A stretch of DNA of 64,000 nt from Actinoplanes philippinensis (GCF_900113015.1 NZ_FONV01000011.1:423120-487119), one strand, 5' to 3'. Counted from the first letter of the stretch, positions 14,901 to 24,891 are shown. Numbers and translations are program-made. The notes: generated from the letters alone by a model not told the origin.

Positions 14901-15458
14901 CTGCGCGGAGATGTCACGCACCTGGAGCAGGTCCTCGACGAGCCGGTCGTACGTCTCCAGGACGTTGTCCTCGTCCTCGTCGCCCTTGGCGACGCGGCTC
15001 CGGAAGGCCGGCAGGTCCTCGATGTTGCGGTCAAGGCGGAGGAGGAGCTGGCCCACGTTGTCCGGAACGTCCTCGAGAGCGCCCTTCTGCTGAAGGTACG
15101 GCTCCTTGGCGTCGTCGACGTCGGGGTGCTCTTCGTTGTAGAGCTTGACGGCACCCTTGAAGGCGTCACCGTTCTTCGGGCTCTTGGCGATCATCACGCC
15201 GTAGGTCCGCTCGGCCTGCAGGTGGTCGACCAGACCACCGGCGGCCTCGGACAGCACCGAGAGGGTGCGCGCGCGCTCCGCGTTGCTGGCTTCGTCGATG
15301 TGGTCCACGAGGCCGTTGACGCCGACGACGATCGTTGCCACCGTCGGCACCAGCATGATCAGGCCTAGTTTGGACCAGATCGGTAGGTCTCGGAGCCGAC
15401 CGGCAGGTCGGCTGAGACGCGACATGACGCCATTCGCGCTGTTAGGGCGCTTGCTCAC
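11979..15458 (-). CDS. cvnA: Conservon sensor histidine kinase CvnA (nitrate/nitrite-sensor-like)
   Basis: 1159 residues. Order: short basic N-terminus; membrane helix LGLIMLVPTVATIVVGVNGL; extracytoplasmic NIT-type sensing domain of about 270 residues; second helix LLLGMLLLAILFAWLVA with a HAMP-like linker; then a dimerisation region and an ATPase domain with LVAELFDNATAFSPPNS (N box) and VEDHGIGISREQL (G1). A Pro/Gly/Asn-rich tail of about 500 residues includes GYPGSNGG repeats. It ends with SAWFTTTT (from about 982), GWQAARAAA and AGLPKRTPMAQLVPG (about 1086). The GTG at 15458 has GGAGG eight bases upstream. This starts the cvnABCD operon. The C-terminal tail is shared with the IS110-like protein at 6431-8773. 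Confidence 0.92.
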   Translation of the reverse strand: MSKRPNSANGVMSRLSRPAGRLRDLPIWSKLGLIMLVPTVATIVVGVNGLVDHIDEASNAERARTLSVLSEAAGGLVDHLQAERTYGVMIAKSPKNGDAFKGAVKLYNEEHPDVDDAKEPYLQQKGALEDVPDNVGQLLLRLDRNIEDLPAFRSRVAKGDEDEDNVLETYDRLVEDLLQVRDISAQLANNQELSDHLRVVAAVARAKDYISQQRYLGQEMVADQKFDNTHRRSLLETVTGYQLAVDTLNAVGTVQEVDYFNKTVDGAKKQAAENYTGPLDFRSTQTTDPLPFNSAQWEEALAGYNSLFRQVEVEFDKKIVSDATALRDKTNQDVFLETSLLLGMLLLAILFAWLVARSMARSLRELRQGALAVAQFGLPHAVSRLRDPALSASLTPAQVADQIAEPLPVRSRDEFGQVTEAFNAVHLEAVRTAAEQAALRASVATMFVNLARRSQILVDRLIGHLDRLERGEEDPDRLAELFQLDHLATRMRRNDENLLVLAGADSTRVQREPAALIDVLRAAQSEVEHYTRIEFGMIDRDIEVAAHAVNDMVHLVAELFDNATAFSPPNSNVLVEARRVGENAILTVEDHGIGISREQLRDLNERLANPPTVDVAVSRMMGLVVVARLANRHAVRVELRPADRERGTVAEVGLPVSVLAAAASAQVQSRGGFDGGPGAGLPSFGEPLALESGYPGSNGGNGGYPGSNGGYPGSNGSNGSNGAVPAWSDLTGAAPAGFGGFTPNGGGFNGNGNGSANGFHGPRSNEVIPPLPSGPQGFAGLDELAQRRNGGDFRPDNDINGFGTTIPRQLPANPESHGRNAFMPPVSAPPVPPISAPPVSPAPPVSASPYQSGPIEPVSASPTSGSPLDQRNAYPSAPPAWPPVAAEREPATPHVPENLAAALDMTAEIPRFRPDSYEAQPQVARPANPQTAPVPASPVLPATPDPAEAQATAAAQMASAREGAVPFADETMELPIFRELESAWFTTTTPGNDTPARPKVSGVGEESVVSQRIPTGEPVRTAGVPQQAASPESRNLDPATVGAPAAAAAGYSNGGAPAANPWRTAADDGWQAARAAAEAPVEVTTTAGLPKRTPMAQLVPGGVDRGGTSVQRRTPEGVRGLLSAYHRGVQRGRTKEQSTNLEDTPGGQQPSQAGKEHEA
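13290..13390 (-). repeat. Coding repeat GYPGSNGG in the CvnA tail
   Basis: Units of about 21-30 bp encode YPGSNGGNGGYPGSNGG and Ser-Asn-Gly runs within the disordered tail of CvnA. Confidence 0.7.
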
Positions 15459-15912
15459 GTCACCGTCCTCCTGATTCGGGCCCGGCATTCGGCTCGCCAG
15501 GCACCGCACACGGCCGACTCGCCGACGTCGGGCCCCCGAGATTCCATCACGACAAGTGTCAAAGAGAAAGAGCAGGCGGACACGGACCGGTTGTGTGACG
15601 CGATGTTGCAACCTCGTAGTTGGACATCGCCGGTCTCAATATCACTACCTGTGGAGCAGCACATCTCTCAAGGTCACTTTGTTGATCGACGCAGCGTTGG
15701 GGGGTGGGTGCTGGCCGATCGGGTCCCGATCGTAGTCGATCGCGATACACCTGACGATGACGCGGTTCCCAGCTTTCGGCAAGGCAAGGTGCCAGAGTAT
15801 GCCGAGTTTGCAGGCGGCAGTCTAGCCGAACGGCGGAGCTTCAGAATCTCGCGGTCGATTTCTTTTGACGTACGTTCGTCCGTATCCGGTTATGACCCGA
15901 TATAGGAGCAGT
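15459..15912. other. 454-bp intergenic stretch upstream of cvnA
   Basis: No gene is visible. Near the cvnA end, on the minus strand, a TTGACA (complement of 15557-15562) could be a -35 box for cvnA, but no good -10 follows. At the other end the plus strand has TTGACG (15865-15870), 17 bases, then GGTTAT (15888-15893). This promoter-like pair points into the 3' end of add in the antisense sense. The segment 15845-15905 is clearly less GC-rich than the surroundings. Confidence 0.4.
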
Positions 15913-17034
15913 TCAAGCGAGGAGTTTGGCGTACGCCGGCTTGATCACCTCGTTGATGAGGACCAGGCGCTCGTCGTACGGGATGAACGCGGACTTCATG
16001 GCGTTGATGGTCAGCCACTGGAACTCCATCCAGCCCCAGCCGAACGCCTCCGACAACAGCGTCATCTCCCGTGACATCGACGTGCCGCTCATCAGCCGGT
16101 TGTCGGTGTTGACGGTGACCCGGAACCGGAGATCGTGCAGCAGCTTGATCGGGTGCTCGGAGATCGACGCGGCGGCGCCGGTCTGGACGTTCGACGACGG
16201 GCACAGCTCCAGCGGGATCCGCTTGTCCCGGACGTAGGCGGCGAGACGGCCCAGCACCGGCGGCGCCGCCTGGGTGCCCCCGGTGATCGACGGGGCGCTC
16301 GGACCGTCCGCGGTGACCGTGATGTCGTCGACGAGGCGTACCCCATGACCCAGCCGGTCCGCGCCGCACCACTGGATCGCCTGCCAGATCGACGGCAGGC
16401 CGAAGGCCTCGCCGGCGTGGATGGTGAAGTGGAAGTTCTCCCGCTGCAGGTACTCGAAGGCGTCCAGGTGCCGGGTGGGCGGGAACCCGGCCTCGGCCCC
16501 GGCGATGTCGAAACCGACCACGCCGCTGTCCCGGTAGCGAACCGCCAGTTCGGCGATCTCCTGCGACCGGGCGGCGTGCCGCATCGCGGTGAGCAGGGTG
16601 CCGATCCGGATGGGCGTGCCCTTCGCCGCCGCCTCGGCGCAGCCCTCCCGGAACCCGGCGTGCACCACCTCGACGACCCGGTCCAGGGTGAGACCACGCT
16701 GCAGGTGCTGCTCCGGGGCATACCGGATCTCGGCGTAGACGACGCCGTCGGCGGCCAGGTCGAGGGCGCACTCCTTGGCGACCCGGTGCAGGCCCTCCTC
16801 GGTCTGCATCACCGCGACGGTGTGGGCGAAGGTCTCCAGGTACCGTTCCAGCGAGCCGGAGTCGGCGGCGGCGACGAACCACTCGCCGAGCCGTTCCGGA
16901 TCAGTGGAGGGCAGCTCATGTCCGGCCTTCTCGGCCAGCTCGACGATGGTGGCCGGCCGCAGTCCACCGTCCAGGTGGTCGTGCAGCAGGACTTTCGGGG
17001 CCTTGATGATGTCGGAGTGTGCGATGCCAGCCAT
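15913..17034 (-). CDS. add: Adenosine deaminase
   Basis: Deaminates (deoxy)adenosine to (deoxy)inosine with one zinc ion. 373 residues with HDHLDGG (His18 and His20, zinc ligands), the catalytic HAGE motif, GHGVRL and the C-terminal TDN motif in VTVNTDNRLMSG. The sequence is complete and of the usual bacterial length. It is divergent from the rRNA methyltransferase with only 26 bp between starts, so promoters must overlap the two genes. It contributes the purine arm of the nucleoside salvage genes found on both sides. Confidence 0.95.
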   Translation of the reverse strand: MAGIAHSDIIKAPKVLLHDHLDGGLRPATIVELAEKAGHELPSTDPERLGEWFVAAADSGSLERYLETFAHTVAVMQTEEGLHRVAKECALDLAADGVVYAEIRYAPEQHLQRGLTLDRVVEVVHAGFREGCAEAAAKGTPIRIGTLLTAMRHAARSQEIAELAVRYRDSGVVGFDIAGAEAGFPPTRHLDAFEYLQRENFHFTIHAGEAFGLPSIWQAIQWCGADRLGHGVRLVDDITVTADGPSAPSITGGTQAAPPVLGRLAAYVRDKRIPLELCPSSNVQTGAAASISEHPIKLLHDLRFRVTVNTDNRLMSGTSMSREMTLLSEAFGWGWMEFQWLTINAMKSAFIPYDERLVLINEVIKPAYAKLLA

Positions 17035-17060
17035 CAGAAGAGCCTAGAGGGAAGCGCTCG

Positions 17061-17864
17061 ATGATCGACGGAGCTATTCCGTATCTGCGATGCCCGGTGT
17101 GCCGGGAGCCACTCGCCCGCCAGGACCGGGTGCTGCGCTGCCCGCGGCGGCACAGCTTCGACATGGCCCGTCAGGGGTACGCCGACCTCAGCGCCGGGCG
17201 TCTGCCGCACGTCGGTGACAGCGCCGAGATGGTGGCCGACCGGGCCGATTTCCTGGCCGCCGGGCACTACTCGTTCATCGCCGAGGAGCTGGCGAGACAT
17301 CCGGCGGACGGGCTGGTGCTCGACGCCGGCACCGGGACCGGCGACTACCTGGCCCGGTTCCTGGACGCCGCTCCGGGCGCGACCGGGCTGGGCCTGGACG
17401 TGTCCAAGCCGGCGCTGCGGCGGGCCGCACGGGCGCATCCACGGGCCGCGGCGGTGCTCACCGACCTGTGGCGGCCGCTGCCGGTCGCCGACGCCACGGC
17501 GAGCGTGATCCTCGACGTCTTCGCGCCCCGCAACGGCCCCGAGTTCCACCGGGTGCTGCGGCCCGGCGGCGTCCTGCTGGTGGTCACCCCGGCCGCCGAC
17601 CATCTGGCCGAGCTGATCACCGCGCACGGGCTGATCCAGGTCGATCCGGACAAGGCCGCGCGGGTCAGCGGCAGCCTGGGCGAGCACTTCACGCTCGACA
17701 CGAGCGTCACCCTGCGCCGCGAGCTGAGGCTGACCGCGGCCGAGGCCCGGACGCTGATCGGGATGACGCCCAGCGCCCGGCACGTGCCCGCGGACGATCT
17801 GCCCACCCGCGACCTGACCGTGACGGCCGCCGTCGACGTGGCGGCATACCGGCCGCGCCGCTAG
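17061..17864 (+). CDS. 23S rRNA (guanine-N1) methyltransferase, RlmA/TlrB-like
   Basis: 267 residues. A zinc finger opens the protein (YLRCPVCREPL, then RCPRRHSFD: Cys11, Cys14, Cys27, His31), followed by the conserved GYADL. The class I methyltransferase domain has the SAM site VLDAGTGTGDYL and DVFAPRNGPEFHRVLRPGG. RlmA(II)/TlrB/MyrA enzymes methylate G748 in 23S rRNA, and in antibiotic producers some give macrolide resistance; which role applies here is not readable. The ATG at 17061 gives the standard MIDGAIPYLRCP start. Its stop overlaps the convergent next gene in CTAG. Confidence 0.85.
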   Translation: MIDGAIPYLRCPVCREPLARQDRVLRCPRRHSFDMARQGYADLSAGRLPHVGDSAEMVADRADFLAAGHYSFIAEELARHPADGLVLDAGTGTGDYLARFLDAAPGATGLGLDVSKPALRRAARAHPRAAAVLTDLWRPLPVADATASVILDVFAPRNGPEFHRVLRPGGVLLVVTPAADHLAELITAHGLIQVDPDKAARVSGSLGEHFTLDTSVTLRRELRLTAAEARTLIGMTPSARHVPADDLPTRDLTVTAAVDVAAYRPRR

Positions 17865-18541
17865 ACGGAGAGGTCGACCTCCTCCCACTCGGGGGGATCG
17901 TCGTGGTACGGCCCTTTGAAGACCACCGCCCACTCGAGAGCCCACCGGCGCTGGCCGATCGCGTTGCTGTCCACCTCACCGGGCAGCGGCCGGCCGCTCT
18001 GCTCCGCCTCCTGGTAGGCCCAGTCCAGGCAGTAGTAGAGGTCGAGCAGGACCGCGGCCTCGATCGGGTCCCGGACCGCGACCAGCGACCGGGACCGCCA
18101 GCTGGTGAAGCTCTCCCCCGCCGGCAGGTCCGGCATCTGGGCCATCATCCGGTCGTCGGGCGCCACGGTGGGATCCAGGTGCCGGCTCAGGCCCAGCAGC
18201 CAGGCCAGCGCGAAGACGGCGTCGTGGTGCAGCACGAAGGAGCGGTGGTCGCCTTTCGCGCCGATCACGAACTGCCACTCCGGCGGGGTGACCTGCTCGA
18301 CCAGGTGGGAGCCGAGCAGCCAGCTCATCGCGGCCTCGGTGGGCATGCCGAAGCAGCGGGCGACGACGACGTGCAGCACCGAGGCGCGGGCTTCCAGCTC
18401 CGCGGTGGGGCGCAGCTCGACGGTGTCACCCGCCTCCCAGACCAGCGGAAACGCCAGCGGGGGCAGGGGCAGGCCGAGTCGGGCGAGCTCGTCGAGACTT
18501 GCCTCGCGGACCGCGCGGGGGTCGGGGGCGGCCTTCTGCAT
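17861..18541 (-). CDS. DUF4272 domain protein
   Basis: 226 residues recognised as DUF4272 from the C-terminal pattern IGQRRWALEWAVVF followed by WEEVDLSV and the central helical part LVAVRDPIEAAVLLDLYYCL. Function is unknown and no catalytic residues are apparent. It is the last gene of the nucleoside operon, six bases after deoA, which hints at a link with that pathway. Its stop codon shares the tetranucleotide CTAG (17861-17864) with the stop of the convergent methyltransferase gene, so neither gene has room for a separate terminator. Confidence 0.8.
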   Translation of the reverse strand: MQKAAPDPRAVREASLDELARLGLPLPPLAFPLVWEAGDTVELRPTAELEARASVLHVVVARCFGMPTEAAMSWLLGSHLVEQVTPPEWQFVIGAKGDHRSFVLHHDAVFALAWLLGLSRHLDPTVAPDDRMMAQMPDLPAGESFTSWRSRSLVAVRDPIEAAVLLDLYYCLDWAYQEAEQSGRPLPGEVDSNAIGQRRWALEWAVVFKGPYHDDPPEWEEVDLSV

Positions 18542-18547
18542 GGCGGC

Positions 18548-19825
18548 TCAGGCTATGCGGTCGAGCAGGAGCGGGGAAGAGGCGGGTGGCGCGGCGCCGA
18601 CCACGATCGCGCCGGCGGCGTCCTCGCGGGCCGCCGGGATCCGGGCCTCGTCGTCGGCGCGCAGCTCCAGGAGCACGTCACCGGCGCTGACCCGGTCGCC
18701 CGGGCGGACCCGCAGCTGCACCCCGGCGCCGAAGCTGACCGGGTCCTCCTTACGGGCGCGCCCGGCGCCGAGACGCCAGGCGGCGATGCCCACCCCGTAC
18801 GCGTCGATCGAGGTCACCACGCCGTCCTCGGTGGCGCGCAGCAGCTCGGTGTGCGCGGCCGTCGGCAGTGGCGCGTCCGGATCGCCGCCCTGCGCCCGGA
18901 TCATCGCCCGCCAGGTGTCCATCGCCTGGCCGCCGGCCAGCACCTTCTCCGGATCGGCGTCCACACCGGCGGCGGCCAGCATCTCCCGGGCCAGTGCCAG
19001 GGTGAGTTCCACCACATCGGACGGTCCACCGCCGGCCAGCACCTCGACCGACTCGGCGACCTCGTTGGCGTTGCCGATGGCCAGGCCCAGCGGGGTGCTC
19101 ATGTCGGTCAGCAGGGCGACGGTGGTGACGCCGCTGTCCTTGCCCAGCTGGACCATGGTGCGGGCCAGCTCCTGCGCGGTGGCCAGGTCCTTCATGAACG
19201 CGCCGGTGCCGACCTTGACGTCCAGGACCAGCGCGCCGGTGCCCTCGGCGATCTTCTTGCTCATGATCGAGCTGGCGATCAGCGGAATCGCTTCGACCGT
19301 GCCGGTGACGTCGCGCAACGCGTACAGCTTGCGGTCGGCCGGGGCCAGGCCCTCGCCGGCCGCGCAGATGACCGCGCCGATCTCCTGCAGCTGGCTCTTG
19401 AACTGGTCATTGCTGATCCGGGCCTGCCAGCCGGCGATCGACTCCAGCTTGTCCAGGGTGCCGCCGGTGTGGCCGAGGCCCCGGCCGGACAGCTGCGGCA
19501 CGGCCACGCCGCACGCGGCGACCAGCGGGGTGAGCGGCAGGGTGATCTTGTCACCGACGCCGCCGGTGGAGTGCTTGTCGGCGGTCGGCCGGGTCACCGA
19601 GGAGAGGTCGAGCCGCTCGCCGCTGGCGATCATCGCGGCGGTCCAGCGGGCGATCTCGGCGGGGGTCATGCCGCGCAGCAGGATCGCCATCGCCAGCGCC
19701 GACATCTGCTCGTCGGCGACCACGCCCCGGGTGTAGGCGTCGACCACCCAGTCGATCTGGGCGTCGGTGAGCACGTGACCGTCCCGTTTGGCCCGGATCA
19801 CGTCCACCGCTGCGAATGCACTCAC
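18548..19825 (-). CDS. deoA: Thymidine phosphorylase
   Basis: Phosphorolysis of thymidine and deoxyuridine to the base and deoxyribose-1-phosphate. 425 residues with the signature RGLGHTGGTLDKLESIAGWQ and the phosphate/nucleoside sites DKHSTGGVGDK and KVGTGAFMKD; the N-terminal helical and C-terminal alpha/beta domains are both present. The GTG at 19825 overlaps the cdd stop (GTGA), with GAGG seven bases upstream. Cdd upstream makes deoxyuridine, which this enzyme can use, and DeoC (2219-3148) acts after isomerisation of the sugar phosphate. No phosphopentomutase gene is seen in the window. Confidence 0.96.
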   Translation of the reverse strand: MSAFAAVDVIRAKRDGHVLTDAQIDWVVDAYTRGVVADEQMSALAMAILLRGMTPAEIARWTAAMIASGERLDLSSVTRPTADKHSTGGVGDKITLPLTPLVAACGVAVPQLSGRGLGHTGGTLDKLESIAGWQARISNDQFKSQLQEIGAVICAAGEGLAPADRKLYALRDVTGTVEAIPLIASSIMSKKIAEGTGALVLDVKVGTGAFMKDLATAQELARTMVQLGKDSGVTTVALLTDMSTPLGLAIGNANEVAESVEVLAGGGPSDVVELTLALAREMLAAAGVDADPEKVLAGGQAMDTWRAMIRAQGGDPDAPLPTAAHTELLRATEDGVVTSIDAYGVGIAAWRLGAGRARKEDPVSFGAGVQLRVRPGDRVSAGDVLLELRADDEARIPAAREDAAGAIVVGAAPPASSPLLLDRIA

Positions 19826-20538
19826 GGTTTTTCCTCTTCCCAACGCTGCGGGATGCCCTCCGGGGCCTCTCCCTCGCCGGCCCAGGACAGGCCGCCCTCG
19901 GCATCCACCACCACGACCCGCGGAGTACGGACCAGGCCCCAGGCCACCGCGGCGGCCGTCGTGGGCAGGTTCGGTCCCTCCTCCAGGATGCCTTTCTCCT
20001 CGGTCGAGCCCGGCTCGCCGGACGACCGCTCCCAATAGCCCGTCCAGATCGTCGTGCCGCCGGAGATGTCCGGGTGCACGAAGACCGTCCCCCGGCCCCG
20101 CCACTTCGCCAGATCGGCCGGGACGTCGGCGGCGCCGACCGGGCCGGTCACCCGCTCCATGTCCTCGTAGCCGAACGCGTGCGGCAGCAGCTCGGTCATC
20201 CGCAACGGCCGGGGCACCGCCTCGACGAGCAACTCGGGACCGCCGTGCTCCCAGAGCAGCTGACGGCAGCGGCCGCACGGCATCAGTGGGGCGCCGGTCG
20301 CGTCCACGCAGGAGATCGCCACCAGCCGGCCGCCGCCCGTGGCATGCAGTGAGCTGACCAGACCGCACTCGGCGCACAGTGTCATGCCGAGTGAGGCGTT
20401 TTCCACGTTGCAGCCGACCACCATCCGGCCGTCGTCGACCAGGCCGGCCACGCCGACCGGGAAGTCCGAGACCGGCGCGTAGGCCCGGCGCATCGTCTCG
20501 ATGGCGGCCGCGCGCAGGGCCGCCCAGTCGATCTCCAT
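19822..20538 (-). CDS. cdd: Cytidine deaminase with an extra C-terminal domain
   Basis: 238 residues. Residues 1 to about 130 are a normal zinc cytidine deaminase: CNVENASLG, TLCAECG (zinc Cys55, catalytic Glu57) and PCGRCRQLL (zinc Cys88 and Cys91), ending at LLPHAFG. A further 110 residues follow in the same frame without a stop and with normal high-GC3 codons; they contain GTVFVHPDISGGTTIWTGYW and AAAVAWGLVRTPRVVVVDA. I do not recognise this domain. Ordinary bacterial enzymes of this type are about 130 residues. The ATG at 20538 gives the standard start EIDWAALR; a longer frame to 20577 is less likely. It is coupled to deoA by overlap. Confidence 0.9.
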   Translation of the reverse strand: MEIDWAALRAAAIETMRRAYAPVSDFPVGVAGLVDDGRMVVGCNVENASLGMTLCAECGLVSSLHATGGGRLVAISCVDATGAPLMPCGRCRQLLWEHGGPELLVEAVPRPLRMTELLPHAFGYEDMERVTGPVGAADVPADLAKWRGRGTVFVHPDISGGTTIWTGYWERSSGEPGSTEEKGILEEGPNLPTTAAAVAWGLVRTPRVVVVDAEGGLSWAGEGEAPEGIPQRWEEEKP

Positions 20539-20685
20539 GACTCCCGATTCTGCCGTAGCCCGGGGTGGTGTCGTCATGCGCTCCCGCAGTGACGGAATCC
20601 CTGCCAGGCTTCACCACACACCCACCGGCGGCCGGCCAGTGGTGAAAACTCGAAAATTCCCTGGACCCGGGAGCGGGCGGTCGCG

Positions 20686-20721
20686 GACGCCGTGCGGCCC
20701 GGTTCCGGGCGGCACGGCGTC
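20686..20721 (-). terminator. Hairpin between nupQ and cdd
   Basis: GACGCCGTGC (20686-20695) pairs with GCACGGCGTC (20712-20721), with further GC pairing inside. It lies 12 bases after the permease stop and 148 bases before the cdd start, so it may end or attenuate transcription between the transporter genes and cdd-deoA. Confidence 0.65.
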
Positions 20722-20732
20722 GCGCTTCTTTC

Positions 20733-22001
20733 TCAACCCTTGATGTACGGCACCCCGTCCGCCGCCGGAGCGCGGACGCGGCCGACCAGTCCCGCCACCG
20801 CGATGAGCGTCGCCAGGTAGGGCAGCATGTTGAGGAACTGGCTGGGCACCGGGCTCTCGATGGCGCTCAGGTAGGTCGCCAGCTTCTGGGCGAAACCGAA
20901 GAACAGCGCCGCACCGAGCGCGCCGAACGGCGTGTACCGGCCGAAGATGAGCGCCGCCAGGGCGATGAAGCCGGCGCCCGCGGTCATGTTCTTGGTGAAG
21001 TTGCCGGTCGCCACCAGCGTGAAGTAGGCCCCGCCGATGCCCGCCACCACGCCGCCGAGCAGCACGTTCAGGTAGCGCAGACCGCGTACCCGGATGCCGA
21101 CCGTGTCGGCCGCGGTCGGGTGCTCGCCGACGGCCCGGGTCCGCAGGCCCCACCGGGTCCGGCTGAGCCCGAAGTGGATGACCACGACCAGCGCGAGCGC
21201 GACCCAGACCAGCAGGTTCGCCTGGAACAGCACCGGGCCGACGACCGGGATGTCGGCCAGCGCGGGGATCCGCCACTCGGGCATCTGCGGCGGGGTGTTG
21301 TAGGTCTGCGCGTCGGGCTGCATCAGGCGCTCGTAGAGGAAGCCGGTGATGCCGAGCGCGAACAGGTTCAGCACCATGCCGACGACCGTCTGGTCGACCA
21401 GGTAGCGGATCGACAGCACGGCCAGGATCGCGGCGATGATCACGCCACCGAGCGCCGCGCTGATCAGGCCGACCCAGACGCTTGTCGCCATGGTGCCGAC
21501 CAGGGCGCCGGCGAAGGCGCCCATCAGGAACTGGCCCTCGATCGCCACGTTCACCACTCCGGACCGCTCGCCGAGCACCCCGGCGAGCGCGCCGAGGATC
21601 AGCGGAAGCGCCAGCTGGAGGGTGCCCTCGGTGGTGTCCACCAGCGGCATGAAGTTGCCCGCCACCTGCCAGCACAGGAAGGACAGCACGAAGGCCAGGA
21701 TGCCCAGGCTGAGCAGCACGTTGGAGCGGCGGCGGGCCAGCCCGGCCAGCATCGCCCCGCCGGCCGCCAGCGCGAGGAGCCCGAAGAGCACCGCGCCGAA
21801 CTGGCCGTTGATGGAGAGCGCGGCGCCCTCGGCGTCCTCGCTCAGGGTGAACCGGGCGTCCTCACTCGGCGCGAGGGAGCCGAACACGGCGGCGGCCAGC
21901 AGGCCGATCAGGACGAGGGCCAGGCCGAGACGGCGCTGCCGGGACCAGAACGGCTCCGGCGCGGCGACCTCGGTCAGCTCTTCCACAGTCGCGGTCGACA
22001 T
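20733..22001 (-). CDS. Nucleoside ABC transporter permease (NupQ/YufQ type)
   Basis: A 422-residue permease of the simple-sugar/nucleoside branch of ABC importers. It has about ten hydrophobic segments and the conserved stretch LGERSGVVNVAIEGQFLMGA; near the end are ALIFGRYTPFGALGAALFFG and a membrane-end PYLATL. It lies four bases after the partner permease gene, and the ATPase and Bmp binding protein are upstream on the same strand. Substrate assignment to nucleosides rests on the Bmp family and on the cdd-deoA genes downstream. Confidence 0.9.
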   Translation of the reverse strand: MSTATVEELTEVAAPEPFWSRQRRLGLALVLIGLLAAAVFGSLAPSEDARFTLSEDAEGAALSINGQFGAVLFGLLALAAGGAMLAGLARRRSNVLLSLGILAFVLSFLCWQVAGNFMPLVDTTEGTLQLALPLILGALAGVLGERSGVVNVAIEGQFLMGAFAGALVGTMATSVWVGLISAALGGVIIAAILAVLSIRYLVDQTVVGMVLNLFALGITGFLYERLMQPDAQTYNTPPQMPEWRIPALADIPVVGPVLFQANLLVWVALALVVVIHFGLSRTRWGLRTRAVGEHPTAADTVGIRVRGLRYLNVLLGGVVAGIGGAYFTLVATGNFTKNMTAGAGFIALAALIFGRYTPFGALGAALFFGFAQKLATYLSAIESPVPSQFLNMLPYLATLIAVAGLVGRVRAPAADGVPYIKG

Positions 22002-22005
22002 GTCC

Positions 22006-23264
22006 TCAGCCCTTCGCCAGGGAGACGCCGGCCGCGGTGTTCCGGGCGGCGCGCAGACGGAAGATCGCCTTCACCACGGCGGGGGCGGCGATGAAGATGA
22101 CGATGAGCGCCTGGAGCACGGTGACGAGCTCCAGCGAGATGCCCGCGTACGACTGGATCCGGTTGCCACCGGCCCGCAGCGCACCGAACAGCAACGCGGC
22201 GAAGAAGGTGCCCCACGGACGGTTGCGGCCCAGCAGCGCGACGAGCAGGCCGTCGAAGCCGATGTTGCCGGCCACCGCCGGGGTCAGCGCGTACGCCGTA
22301 CCCAGCACCTGGGTCGCGCCGCCGAGCCCGGCCAGGCCTCCGGCGACCGCCATCAGCAGCACGTAGGTCTTGCCCACGCTGATGCCGGCGGTCTGCGCGG
22401 CGTGCGGGTTGGCGCCCACCGCGCGGATCTCGAAGCCGAACGCCGACCGCTTCAGCAGCCAGGCCACACCGAAGGTGACCAGCACCGCGATCAGGATGCC
22501 GAGGTGCACCCGCAGGATGCCGCCGGGCGACGGCAGCTGGGCCGACTCGGCGACGGACTTGCTGATCGCGTCGGTCCGGCCCGGCGCCTGCACGCCCTTC
22601 TGGATGACCAGCCAGGACAGGAACAGCGCGGCGGTGTAGTTGAGCATGATCGTGGTGATCACCTCGTGCGCGCCGGTGCGTGCCTTGAGCAGGCCGGGGA
22701 CGAAGCCCCAGAGCGCGCCGCCGACGATGCCGGCGAGCAGCGCGACGATCAGGTTGAGCACGATCGGCAGACCGAACGTGAACCCGGCGACGGCCGCCAC
22801 GATGCAGCCGAGCACCGCCTGGCCCTGGGCGCCGATGTTGAACAGGCCGCCCCGGAAGGCCAGCGCGACGGACAGGCCGGTGAAGACCAGCGGCGCGGCG
22901 TAGGTGAGCGTCTCGGACAGCGGCGCGAACGCCTCCTGCCAGGTGGCGGTGCCGTTGAACCACGCCTGGAAGACGGCCGGGTCACCGAAGGCGCCCTTGA
23001 GCAGGTCGGCGTACGCCTCGCTGATCAGCGTCCAGCTGGCGGTCAGCGCGTCCGACGGCCGGGCGGTGAAGTAGCCGAACTTGGCCAGCACGTCCGCGTC
23101 CGAGACCACGATCAGGACCGCGCCGATGACCACGGCCAGCACGATCGACAGGGTGGTGATCAGGACGTTGTTCGACGACCAGAGGTTGCGGGTGAACACG
23201 CTCAGGAAGCTCTCCTGATCGGCGGGCGCCGGCTTCTTCGGCGCCTCGGTGTTCGTCTCGGCGG

Positions 23265-23268
<4 letters not shown>
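22006..23268 (-). CDS. Nucleoside ABC transporter permease (NupP/YufP type)
   Basis: 420 residues. A cytoplasmic N-terminal tail precedes a helix (LITTLSIVLAVVIGAVLIVV), an extracytoplasmic stretch and the permease core. Conserved are LVFTGLSVALAFRGGLFNIG, AQGQAVLGC and the EITTIMLNY-like HEVITTIMLNYTAALFLSW. Its ATG overlaps the stop of the ATPase gene in ATGA. It forms the channel with the NupQ-type permease that follows. Confidence 0.9.
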
Positions 23269-24779
<1,511 letters not shown>

Positions 24780-24849
24780 TTCCAGTTTCAGCGGAATCTC
24801 CCGACGTCGGGTAGCTGGTCCTGGTGGACTGTTGACGGATCTAATGCGA

Positions 24850-24891
24850 GCCGCCGCTCGGCCACGGTGTGAACCGCGGCCGGCGGCGGCC
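24850..24891 (-). terminator. GC-rich hairpin between the Bmp gene and its ATPase gene
   Basis: GCCGCCGCTCGGCC at the left arm pairs imperfectly with GGCCGGCGGCGGC at the right arm. Such hairpins after binding-protein genes often allow higher expression of the binding protein than of the membrane parts; that role is inferred here. Confidence 0.5.

Noticed and set aside
12168..15368. A 1066-codon plus-strand frame opposite cvnA
   Set aside because: It is a mirror of the cvnA coding sequence, with no recognisable domains.
17468..20038. An 856-codon plus-strand frame opposite DUF4272, deoA and cdd
   Set aside because: It spans three well-supported minus-strand genes and shows antisense composition.
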